Origin: Bigelowiella natans CCMP2755
Lineage: Eukaryota; Cercozoa; Chlorarachniophyceae
DNA: 25,000 nt
Assembly: GCA_000320545.1 (NCBI GenBank)
Contig: ADNK01001992.1
Coordinates: 1 to 25,000, forward strand
Direction: 5' to 3'
The position numbers and the translations under genes are program-made. Numbering within the stretch: the stretch's first letter is position 1; every line of letters starts with the position of its first letter. The notes beneath the pieces were generated by a model, which ran no database searches, had not been told where the DNA came from, and saw only the letters and a list, made by a program, of their open reading frames with translations. Below, one piece after another: positions 10,106 to 19,515 of this stretch.

Positions 10106-10835
10106 AAACAGCGGGCCGTACGTTGAAGTGAGACACACCGTACGCATATGCAGTGCCTGTGTTTGTGCCAAATCTAGAAATGGAAGGAAACACTTTTGTA
10201 TCCAGTGGCTCTGTACTCATTCTATGTGTGGGCATGTGGTGTATGCTGGGCGCATCGCAACAATGCGCGAAACAAAAGCACATGCACCATGTGTAAGCGC
10301 TCACCATGGCCAAAGCGCAGTGCAACTGAGCTTCATTAGCATTATCACTGAAAAGATTCAATTCATTCATATTATATCCGCCTCATTGAGCGCGACGGCA
10401 TTCACGAAAAACAGCCGACTAATAGGCCACGTACAGAGCATCTTGTTCACGATGTATTATAGTGTGCGAATGCTTGGTCTATCTGCTAACCATCTATTAG
10501 CTGGCTAACTCACTTGTTATAGTTTATGATAGACATGCATGTAATACCACATTATGTTCGAGTCGCTTGCGTCTCGCTCGTTGCAACACCGCGTAGAGAA
10601 TGTGCGGCATTTGCCCATTCATCATCGCATGTACGCACGTGCATTGAACAACGGGCGCAAATCCATTCCACGGATGATTTCATGGCGTCGACCATAGTCA
10701 ACAGCACACTAAATGCGAAATGCCATGAGAACATTGAGCGTGAGACAACCTCGCCACCAGATAATACTCACATGATAGATATGGATGCAAGCATGCCAAC
10801 CCGTCACGTGTACTATTGACTGCTGTCACAGCTTC
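10106..10835. other. convergent intergenic region
   Basis: Lies between the 3' ends of the FRAG1-like gene (plus, stop at 10105) and the hydrolase gene (minus, stop at 10836). The sequence is unique-looking, with many TGCA/CATG words and no gene I can support. It includes the dispersed repeat copy at 10330-10386. The 3' UTRs and polyadenylation sites of both genes are expected here. Confidence 0.5.
10330..10386 (+). repeat. dispersed short repeat, copy 1
   Basis: Pairs with 18890-18944. Both hold GAAAAGATT, AATT, ATTCA and ATCCG at the same spacing and end in CTCAT. Most differences are C/T changes. The family is unknown. Confidence 0.6.
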
Positions 10836-11526
10836 CTAATCTTTCTTCCGAAGCGCCGCAGCCGAAGTCTCTTTTGCCGCCTTGTCGACTACGTCTTTGA
10901 CATGAGCGAGGAAGTCCGCCATCGCGGTGTTGTGGATAGAATGGTACCCAGACGGATATTGCTCAACCTTATTTATCAACGTTACGCAATATATGTCAAT
11001 TCTGGTATATTGAAAACAACCGGCAGAATAAGCGAATGCTGGACATCTGCCAGCATCACCATATGAAGTATAATAGATGCTAACGAGCAAGCGAGCGAGC
11101 GGTGGCCATGGTGGTGGCAGTTGTGTTATGAGTCTGCTGCTGATGTTGATGCTGATGATGATTGAGAATGATCATATTGCAAACTGTTATGGTGAGGTGA
11201 CAGCTCTGGTTGGAAATGCAGAGACGTGAAGAAGAAGAAGAAGAAGAAGAAGACGAAGAAGAAGAGAAAGAAGAAGAAGGAGGAGGAGGAGACGGTGGTA
11301 AAACCGATGATCATGATGGCATGTAATGATTATATGATAATAATGTAGTGTGTTGGGGTGTTCTGCCCGTGCATCATTGCGAACAACTCTGCAAAATGCC
11401 GTAGTACTTAGTGGTAGCACCTGCATGCGTGGCATGATCGATTTCATCTCTGCGACGGACGATTCCGCGCACACAGACCCCTTTCCAGCGACAAGTAAGT
11501 GGACCTGTTGTTTCGAGAGGAGGGAG

Positions 11527-11571
<45 letters not shown>

Positions 11572-12509
11572 AGAAGAGAATCTCTTCACCTTCATGTTTT
11601 TGTGAGCTACATGCTGGACAGCGCAATGGCGTCAAGTCGATTGTGACAAAATTTACCTCAAGTATAGCTGCTGCCCCAATTATTATTATTATTATTATCC
11701 AGAAGCCAACACTTCTTCTTGCACGATTATAATATTAGCAGCTCTACGATTAATAGCTTTCACCGACCGGAAAATCATGGTTTTCAGCAATAGACCGGAA
11801 TGAGAGACCCGCTTGCTTCGTAGCTAGAATGCGTTGAATCGCGAGGTTTCTAAAGATGAGGAAGACGACACAGATTAAGGAAAGGAGGAGGAGGTGGTGG
11901 AGGAGGAGGAGGAGGAGGAAAGGAGAGGAGAAGAGAAAATAGCAGGAAAAACAGTAACTACAATATCCCGATCGAAACATCGAGTGAGAAATGCCTTTTG
12001 GTGATCTTTCACATTTACAGTGACGACTAGCATCAGAGGACAAACAATGATATAACTCGTCGCATATTCAGCGATCTTCAGCGTGTACAAGAGGGGTGTT
12101 TCGGGCATGGCGGGCTGGAATATCATTGGTCTTAACAACCTAGCAAGGGGATTGATATTTGACCAGACGTCCCCGTTTGGAAGTGCGAAGATCTTTCCGG
12201 TACATTGTCAAAAAAAAGCATGCCCAACAACAAAGCAGCAACCACCACCACCAACAACAGCAGCAGCAAAAAGCAACAAGAACAACGAAGACAAAAAGAT
12301 AGTGTTTTGAGACGATGATTTGATGAGTGAGGCACACAGTCATTGCATGAAGATTGATCGTTGGTTCATTCGACTATACGTAGCAGCAGCAGCTGCGCTA
12401 CCGACCCTTCCGGTAGCCCACCAGCCATCAATTCGCCCGTTTTCGTACCCTACCAAAAATGACACAACTTAAGCGGAAGATATTAATATCTGTGTACATA
12501 CGCACACAC

Positions 12510-12546
<37 letters not shown>

Positions 12547-13144
12547 ATTTAATTCCGTTTGATGACAAGCTCCTCTCTATTGGGGGGGGGGGGGGGGGGG
12601 GGGGAGAAAGCTAAATCTATGCTACCGCCGTAATAAATCCGCATTCTACTATTTCCCCGAGAACGAAGAATATGAATCAGTAGGAAGAGAAAAAGGCCAA
12701 CCGAAGGAGTTCAGAGCGCGTTTGCATGTCTCGAAATCGGGCTGCTGGCGGGTGAAGGAGCGGTATCTGCACAGTGAAGATACGAATAGTTTCCAGAGCG
12801 AAGCTAAATTTCAGTGGAGTTTGAGGTAGGGGGCTGGGGATTAGAGAGCGGGTATATGGTGGTGAAGATCTCACACCGTTGCATTTCCTTCGTATCCAGA
12901 TTTTGAGGGTTCCTGCATAATCATCATTAGGCAGGTGATAAGAAGAGAAGCTTGGGAACACCACTAAGTTCATCACCACCACCATCATCATCATTATCAT
13001 CATCATCATCATCATCGTAATCATCACTTGCTTTCACACGACGTTGCAGCACCACCTTGCCCTAATGTCCATGTCTTCGATCATGAGGGCTGCGACATCG
13101 TCCGGGTACATTGCCGCGTAATTCATTACAACCATACCCTGAGA

Positions 13145-13179
<35 letters not shown>

Positions 13180-14128
13180 AGTGGTTAGAGGAAAAACGCT
13201 ACGATAAGAACGCACAAATGCATTTTCGCACTCCTTTATACTAAGGAGGAGCAAATAGGGAAATCAAATTCAGGCTAAATGACTTTCCAATGCGGGAAAG
13301 ATCCAAGCTCACACTGCAATTGGGTGATGTGATAAAATGCATGTAATCCAAAAAAGCAAATGTCTACTTACTAACCCCCATTGAATGGCCAAGTAGCACA
13401 AAGGGGCGGGAAACACCCTAACGCAGTGGGAGGCAAAGGAAAAGAGAGACGGGGGGGGGGGGGGGGGAGAGAATTATGACATGTGATAGTGTTGTGGATT
13501 ATGGCCTGTACGCGTGCATCGTTATGCAAACGACATTTCGAACAAGTGCAGCATCAGGAATCGCCGTCTTCATCGTCGTTTCTACAAATTAATGATGAGT
13601 ACATGTGCGATGACAGCAGCTCGAATGTCAGCTGCAAGTTGCTCGTGGTTGAAGGACGTCTGATCGACACAAAAGAAGAAACCAAGTATATTCATTGAAA
13701 CTATCATCGTTGGACTTCCATGTAGCAGCACCGCCACCCACCTCGTTTCCCAATGGCGACTCCCCATGGCCCCTCAGATCAAGCGCAAGGGAAGGGTACC
13801 TACTCCCGCGATCGAACAGAGAAAAGTGAATAATAACTGATATATTATAGACTATGATGGTGTGATGATGGCGGTATGAACGATTATTATTATTATTTTT
13901 TTAAGCATTCTCATACTGTTGCTTCTGCAATTCAGCTTGCACGCTCGCCCATGTATCCTTTGCGCTGTCAAGCCCGTGAATCAATACGAGTGTCGGCCTA
14001 GAGGACCGCACAAGTGACGACGCGAGCTGCTCGGGCTCGTTCGACGCACGTGCAGCAGTCATACAGCCGAACCCAGATGCAAGAGACGCCAGGGCCAAGG
14101 AGCGGACCAGATGTGCCCTGCCGGCCAC
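10836..14128 (-). CDS. alpha/beta hydrolase with N-terminal targeting sequence
   Basis: Twelve exons on the minus strand: 14128-13917, 13799-13742, 13659-13603, 13417-13376, 13138-13056, 12912-12877, 12766-12702, 12449-12406, 12192-12140, 11849-11768, 11504-11421, 10967-10836. They join in phase to 315 residues. The N-terminus (MAGRAHLVRSLALASLAS) looks like a signal or plastid-type presequence. Then follow PTLVLIHGLDSAKDTW (oxyanion HG loop), LALDLRGHGESPLGNE, RPFVLLGHSMG (nucleophile elbow, Ser in G-H-S-M-G), YPDDVAALMIEDMDI, GYENGRIDGWWATGR, WSNINPLAR, HLLVAGKGSVC and GYHSIHNTA, where the second His is the likely catalytic base. The order is that of a complete alpha/beta-hydrolase fold. 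The acid is probably in the segment before GKGSVC or at EDMD. The substrate cannot be read from sequence. Two donors are the unusual GTCGGT. It converges on the FRAG1-like gene and diverges from the HA-repeat gene. Confidence 0.9.
11227..11290 (+). repeat. (GAA)n/(GAG)n tract
   Basis: Intron between the last two exons of the hydrolase gene; reads as a polypyrimidine tract on the coding strand but is far from the acceptor. Confidence 0.9.
11529..11569 (+). repeat. (GA)n microsatellite
   Basis: On the hydrolase coding strand this is (CT)n, ending about 24 nt before the acceptor at 11504, so it may serve as the polypyrimidine tract. Confidence 0.9.
11679..11698 (+). repeat. (ATT)n microsatellite
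   Basis: Short tract in the same hydrolase intron. Confidence 0.85.
11884..11920 (+). repeat. (GAG)n/(GTG)n tract
   Basis: Polypyrimidine on the hydrolase coding strand, ending about 35 nt before the acceptor at 11849. Confidence 0.88.
12504..12604 (+). repeat. (AT)n and poly-G tracts
   Basis: AT units at 12512-12543 and G23 at 12582-12604, both in one hydrolase intron (12450-12701). Confidence 0.92.
12976..13024 (+). repeat. (CAC)n/(CAT)n tract
   Basis: Hydrolase intron between exons 13138-13056 and 12912-12877. Confidence 0.88.
13145..13177 (+). repeat. (ATG)n microsatellite
   Basis: Begins 7 nt from the exon edge at 13138, inside the acceptor region of the hydrolase intron. Confidence 0.9.
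13451..13467 (+). repeat. poly-G run (G17)
   Basis: C17 on the hydrolase coding strand, about 33 nt before the acceptor at 13417. Confidence 0.9.
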
Positions 14129-14363
14129 CGCCTAACGACGAGAATTGCGAGCAGGGGCAACCCGGTTCAACTCCACTCTCACAAATCTTTCTTCGTGAAT
14201 TATGCAGAATAAGCTCTACCTTCGATTTTAGAAGGGAATAAGGGTGTAGGATCCTGCTCAGTTGACAGCCTCCAACTAGCGGTCTACGCCCTCTTCGAAG
14301 CTGTGTGTAGTCTCAAGTTAAGATGTTATGATCAGGCCGCCCATTCTCGGTCGGATGCCTGCC

Positions 14364-14381
14364 TGCATGCATGCATGCATG
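14364..14381 (+). repeat. (GCAT)n tract
   Basis: Self-complementary tetranucleotide repeat in the divergent promoter region. Confidence 0.85.
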
Positions 14382-14528
14382 ATCTTCTCTCGGCTCGATT
14401 CAACTCTCAATTCCAACCGTTTTTTCTCCTACATTCGTCTGCCCAACCCCTCCCCTTACTTCATTTAAGATGATTCAAAATGTCAAAACAAAGCCCGTCG
14501 CGTGTTGATGTGGGCTTCGCTGACGACG

Positions 14529-14552
14529 GGGTTAGGGTTAGGGTTAGGGTTC
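14529..14552 (+). repeat. interstitial telomere-like tract (TTAGGG)3
   Basis: Three perfect TTAGGG units plus a partial GGG/TT on either side, within the divergent promoter region. It is too short to be a chromosome end and could be a telo-box-like regulatory site or a double-strand-break repair scar. Confidence 0.85.
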
Positions 14553-14948
14553 GGACCCAACTTCGGACGAACGCCATTGTGGAAATTTAAGATATAAGAT
14601 CAACTTCTTTCCCGACGATAAAATAAGCAGAACAAAGGGGATTTACTGCTAGTGACATACGTACCAGAGAGAAAAAATACCGTACTCGTAGACCTCGGAG
14701 GTTCATGATGATATTGATGGGGATTTACCAAATGCGACAATAAAATCTCTTGTATCCCGTACTTCTCGGCAACCACAAAGATCTTCGACTTCCGAAGGCT
14801 ACCCCCCCCCCCTCTCCGTGCTCTTACTCCTGTCTCTGGATGGAAATATATTGGGAGTAGGAAAGGGTCTAAGATTCGCAATTGATTCGTATTTCAGTCA
14901 TAAGACTTGCACCACCGGGACCGACTGTAAAGGAAGCTGAGAAGGACG

Positions 14949-16193
14949 ATGGGCGCCCCACCCTCGATTCTCACGCTTATTGTCTCGATACTGTCATTGT
15001 TCAGCATCTCGAGTTATTCGCTTCGTGTTCAAAAACAAGGGTTTAGGCTACCGTCTGCGACGGTTGCGAAGCGAGGGATTGCATCAATGAGGCGACAGAT
15101 CTTCAACCTCTGCAGAACAACTCGCCACCCCCCTGCTGCTGTAACGAATCAAGCTAACGTAAGCGACGTTTCACAACATATGCACCCTGATCGGTAGCCC
15201 GAAATAAATCGGCAAAGAATTTCAAAAATCAAAATGCTGAGTCTCCCCTTGCCCTTCTCTTTTGAAAGATTCTTGGTTGTCGTACGTATTGATCAGTCGG
15301 TCGGTCATTCATTCATTCATATTACGAATTCAAGGGGAATAGCCTTCGCACTTGCGGCGGGAGAGGAGGCCGATTCCCTTCGAACGATATTCTTGTCTGT
15401 GAATCCTCTGTCACATGCAACGATGAGTCTTCTATTTCCTCTTTGGCGGCACCACACGCCTTCTCCACCTCTACCACCTTGCGTCCAAGGAAGAAGTCTA
15501 ACTCTCATCAGCACACGAAATGGAATACGTTGTGGGAGGCGCTTTTAAACGTATGTTAGCTTCTCCTTCTCCTCCACCGGCCTCCTCCTCTTTCCTATTG
15601 CTGTTGTTTTTTCAAACGAATTTCCTAATACTACTCTCGTTGCTGCTGTATCACTGATTACTACTCACCACGCAGTACAAGGAGTTGCATGGTAATCTTG
15701 CTGTGCCTCACAAATTCGTTGTTCCGGAGAATGACCACAAATGGCCGCAGAACCTTTGGAAGCTCAAGTTGGGGGAAATGGTAAGTGAGAAGTAAGAAGT
15801 AAGAAGCGGTGAGGATGGGGGAGAGCCTTTCCTCTAGGTGGGCTGCTCATCATCACCATCATCATCATCATGATCATCATCGCTAACAACAACTAGGTTC
15901 GCAACATACGCACTGTTGGTATACACATCAAGACAAATCCAGACCGACGCGCCCAGCTGAATGAAATTGGGTTTGTGTGGGACAATTACCAATTCAAGTT
16001 TCAAAAGCTGCTCCAAGCTCTGCAGGTGGGTTGTTGCTCAGCGCAGCACAGCAGAAAAAGGGAGAAAGAGCGAGAACTCGAATTAGTTAGAAATTAACAT
16101 TTCATTATCTGTTTGTTTTTTGTACTCCTCCTTTGATAATTGTCCTCCCCAAAGCAAACGACACATAGCCATAATAAATCAGATATATGTGTA

Positions 16194-16228
<35 letters not shown>

Positions 16229-16518
16229 ATATGCATATAATGTGTATACACACATATATGAATAAATATAAATAATATATGCGCGTGCCCCTCTCCCCCC
16301 TCCCCTCCCCACCACCACCAAATACCACTGCATAGACGTACGAGAGTATCCATGGGAACATGGAGGTCCCTGTGTATCCGCACTACGTCGTACCAAAGGG
16401 AGACGAACGGTGGCCAAGGGAGTTTTGGGGGTACTTCCTCGGGATTAGAGTGCGAAGAATCCGAGCCAACCAAGAGTACCCAAATATCATTCAACTTAAA
16501 ACACACAAAATATCCAAG

Positions 16519-16559
<41 letters not shown>

Positions 16560-17454
16560 CATGTATATTAATTAGATTTATGATAAGTGTTATTGATGGC
16601 ATTAGATTTCTGACTCCATACCAAAAAGAGCAGCTCTCTAACATCGGTAAAAATTGCCTCCCCCCCCCCATCCCCCGCCTCATCCTACCGCTACACCTTC
16701 CACCTCATATATTACCGATTCTACCTATACTACTGCTGCCGCTGCTGCTGCTGCTGCTTTGATCGAGAATAATAGCCTTCTCTGTCATCTTCATCCTCAC
16801 AGGCTTCGTATGGAAGGGCACAGACGTTTTCTTCAGGAAGTTCTTCAAATCGATTCTGCTGTACAAGGTGTGTTGGGCGGGAGAGCATTCGAGCCTCCCG
16901 GGAATGCATATGTGTAGATTCTGTCTATTTATCGGTTTGCATGTGTTGTGTGTGCGTTGTGCTGGGACTACTGAGCCGACTTTGCTCGATCCCCGCCCCG
17001 TCTACTCTCAGGAGAAGACAGGTGGGTTAAAAGTCAACCGCTCGTTCATAGTCCCCCCCCACGATTGGCCTGACGATCTCCATGGATTTCCTCTTGGAGA
17101 GAAGGTACTACAAATACTACTACTACGAACACACGGCTACCGCCTCTTCACACAACATGTATGGAACATGCCTCCTTTTACTTTGAGGGGGTGAGAGGAT
17201 AAACAGACCGTCCATAGAGAAATGAAAGAAGAAGAAGAAGAAGAAGAAGAAGAAGAAGAAGAAGCATCTCGAAACAAAAGTGCCTGCGAATGAGCGGCTC
17301 TGCGGTCGGACTCCATTCATATCCGGCACATTTCTGTTGATCAGATCCATCAAGTCAAGTTTAAAGGGCTGTACATCAAAGACCGCCCCGATCGACAGGA
17401 GAAGCTGCAGAATATCGGGTGTTACCTCACCAGTTGTAATAATGTCTATTCGAG

Positions 17455-17497
<43 letters not shown>

Positions 17498-17622
17498 AGA
17501 TATGGTCATAGCTAAAGATCTTCTATTACAGGTTCCCAGTACCCGCAAGATATGTTCCACAACCGAGCAAGTCAGATGAGGCGTCTGTATCAGCATCTAT
17601 CATGTCCACTCTCTCTTCCTAG
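14949..17622 (+). CDS. HA (helicase-associated) repeat protein with signal peptide
   Basis: Exons: 14949-15158, about 15428-15550 (5' border uncertain, could begin near 15335), 15676-15780, 15897-16025, 16336-16475, 16576-16646, 16803-16867, 17012-17104, 17345-17418, 17532-17622. Phases agree from the second exon to the TAG stop, for about 366 residues. The protein starts MGAPPSILTLIVSILSLFSI, a clear hydrophobic signal. It then repeats the HA-type unit: WNTLWEALLNYKELHGN with VPHKFVVPEND..WP..LWKLKLG, IRTVGIHIK and LNEIGFVWD; then TYESIHGNMEVP with YVVPKGDERWP and LGIRVRRIRANQE; then LSNIGFVWKG; then a third degenerate unit (KVNRSFIVPPHDWPDDLHGF, LGEK, LQNIGFP). HA units are found beside SNF2/DEAD-like helicases and are thought to bind nucleic acid. 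No helicase motor is present here. The short Ser-rich tail ends MSTLSS. A secreted or organellar role is inferred from the leader. Confidence 0.86.
16196..16226 (+). repeat. (TA)n microsatellite
   Basis: Intron of the HA-repeat gene before the exon at 16336. Confidence 0.9.
16522..16556 (+). repeat. (TA)n microsatellite
   Basis: Fills most of the 100-nt intron between exons 16336-16475 and 16576-16646. Confidence 0.9.
16732..16759 (+). repeat. (CTG)n microsatellite
   Basis: Intronic in the HA-repeat gene, before the exon at 16803. Confidence 0.85.
17226..17264 (+). repeat. (GAA)n microsatellite
   Basis: About 12 units in the intron before the 17345 exon. Confidence 0.92.
17458..17497 (+). 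repeat. (GA)n plus poly-G
   Basis: Last intron of the HA-repeat gene, between 17418 and 17532. Confidence 0.9.
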
Positions 17623-17814
17623 AGGCCTCCCTTATATACCTAGCTTAAACCAAGATGTATTGTAGAGACGCATATGTGTCATATTAATCTATTTGTGTCT
17701 CTACATCCTTATCTCTTTAATATCTCTAGATGCATGCGTATTTAGATATGCATCGTGTAAACAAGCAGCATACATGCACCTATCAAACATCAAACAGCTA
17801 CGGTACGTGCAAGC

Positions 17815-18085
17815 AACCATATATGTATTATATGTGCTATTACTGTGTCTATAATATTTTATGGCATAATAGACATGTTACATGATACATATCTTAATTG
17901 CTACATAATATAACTGTGTCTATAATAAGCATTGCATGTGTGCTGCAAACACAGTGATCACACGTACATGTGCAACTTGTTGTGCTGTCACTTTGTCCAT
18001 CAGCACAAGTGTGCATCATCATGTCACATGCATGCATGCACATGTTCATTCGATTGGTTTGTGCATCCCGGACAGTGTTGATGAT
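17815..18085 (+). repeat. left terminal inverted repeat
   Basis: Inverted copy of 18440-18709. It includes the repeated word ACTGTGTCTATAATA near both 17844 and 17913, so each arm also has a short internal direct repeat. Confidence 0.88.
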
Positions 18086-18439
18086 GGGGGATGATGCATT
18101 CTGTTGTCACAGCGTGCATGTGGAACGATGTGATCGATGACAGGGCAACCTAGCATTTGTGTGACCCACCACCTTGCCCTTTCCGCATCTGCGCAGCAAC
18201 GGCGCATGCTAGCATGTTCAGGCAAGCGCAACTCTGCAGCAAAGTTCGCGCTGAAGATTGTCAGGCCGCGGAAATTGTTGCAGATTCGAAATTTCATTTT
18301 CAGTGGCAGTTTCACGAAAAATTGAAAATTCAATTTTTTGCGCCGCACTGTTTCTCATGCACACGACATTTTTTGCGTTGCGTGCAGCACATCATGAAAA
18401 TATGCAAAAAGGCAAACTTTTGTTGAACAAATCGCGTGA

Positions 18440-18709
18440 TCATCAACACTATCCGGGATACACAAACCGATCGAATGAACATGTGCATGCATGCATGTGA
18501 CATGATGATGCACACTTGTGCTGATGGACAAAGTGACAGCACAACAAGTTGCACATGTACGTGTGATCACTGTGTTTGCAGCACAAATGCAATGCTTATT
18601 ATAGACACAGTTATATTATGTAGCAATTAAGATATGTATCATGTAACATGTCTATTATGCCATAAAATATTTTAGACACAGTAATAGCACATATAATATA
18701 TATATGGTT
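18440..18709 (-). repeat. right terminal inverted repeat
   Basis: Inverted copy of 17815-18085. Mismatches include ATCCGGGATACACAAACC here against the complement of GGTTTGTGCATCCCGGAC on the left (two changes). Confidence 0.88.
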
Positions 18710-18845
18710 TGCAGACTGCCTCACTTTATTACGCGCCATTGTGTAAAAAATAACCAATAGACACAAGGATTCTATTACATATATATATGCAACTTGTTGA
18801 GTAAAGTCTTGAGTAATGTTAAGTAATTACGTATATATATAAATA

Positions 18846-18847
<2 letters not shown>

Positions 18848-18881
<34 letters not shown>

Positions 18882-18962
18882 GTTGCAAAGCTATATTAGG
18901 ATGACCATTGAAAAGATTTAATTTATTCATTACATCCGTCTCATATAAATATATGTATATAT

Positions 18963-18996
<34 letters not shown>
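18848..18996. repeat. (TA)n tracts flanking the dispersed repeat
   Basis: TA tracts at 18848-18879 and 18963-18996 bracket the repeat copy at 18890-18944. Confidence 0.85.
18890..18944 (+). repeat. dispersed short repeat, copy 2
   Basis: Second copy of the segment at 10330-10386, same orientation, roughly 80 percent alike by eye. It sits 180 bp beyond the inverted-repeat element and may belong to an older mobile sequence. Confidence 0.6.
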
Positions 18997-19002
<6 letters not shown>

Positions 19003-19515
19003 TATATAAGATATATATCATACATAAAGTAGTCTAGATGGAATATCTAGATATATAGCTGGTTCCATGTCTACTAGGAAATCCGCAACTAATAATGCGC
19101 TCACAGGGACTGCTCAGCAGCATCGTAGCAGTGGCATTTGGGAGTTGAGTGAGTATCTGTTGTGAGTCATTCACATGGCTTCGCTATGATGGAAGAGTGC
19201 AAGATGTCACACTACACTCAGTCAAAATCGCTGTCGTCGTCATTGTCGTCGTTGCCGTCGCTTTCGTCCCCTGCAATGTCCTAAAAGGGGGTGGGTGAGA
19301 TGCGCTGTTAGGTAGAAACAAATGCGGAAGCTGCACGCAGAGAGACCGGCAGAGTACCACAGTACCAATGATGATCATTGGCTGGGAAAAACTTCTTGTG
19401 CTAGTTGGGTCAGGTTTCATTTCATGTTTTTGCGAGAAAGTGTTGGAGTAAGGGGCAGCTGGGGGAAGGGGAGGGGGAGGAGGGGGAGGGAGGAACAAGA
19501 AGAAATACGGCTTCC

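Larger units (their letters stand above)
14129..14948. promoter_or_regulatory. divergent intergenic region (hydrolase / HA-repeat gene)
   Basis: The hydrolase starts at 14128 on the minus strand and the HA-repeat gene at 14949 on the plus strand, so this 820-bp stretch should hold both promoters. It contains a GCAT tract at 14364-14381 and a telomere-like tract at 14529-14552. A C9 run lies at 14803-14811. No gene is supported inside. Confidence 0.4.
17815..18709. mobile_element. non-autonomous inverted-repeat (MITE/foldback-type) element
   Basis: The left arm 17815-18085 and right arm 18440-18709 are reverse complements over about 270 bp with only scattered mismatches. Examples: AATATTTTATGGCATAATAG on the left against its complement on the right, and GTGATCACACGTACATGTGC on both. 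Outer ends are AACCATAT / ATATGGTT. The 354-bp spacer has small open frames but no transposase motif. TGCA lies three bases outside the left end and directly outside the right end, so it may be a target duplication with a small change. The superfamily cannot be named from the ends alone. Confidence 0.88.
17623..19515. other. convergent intergenic region with mobile element
   Basis: Lies between the stop of the HA-repeat gene (17622, plus) and the stop of the ankyrin gene (19516, minus). It holds the 895-bp inverted-repeat element, the dispersed repeat copy 2 and two long AT tracts. The remainder, about 19020-19515, shows nothing beyond the expected 3' UTRs. Confidence 0.6.

Noticed and set aside
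14529-14552. Chromosome end
   Set aside because: Only three repeat units, with genes on both sides.
15234-15548. 104-codon plus-strand frame
   Set aside because: A shifted frame of the true exon ending at 15550, which reads WNTLWEALLN into the HA block.
17123-17596. 157-codon minus-strand frame with Phe and Ser-Leu runs
   Set aside because: Antisense of the HA-repeat exons and of GAA and GA repeats.
18137-18630. Small frames inside the inverted-repeat element
   Set aside because: No transposase or other motif; arms and core behave as non-coding.
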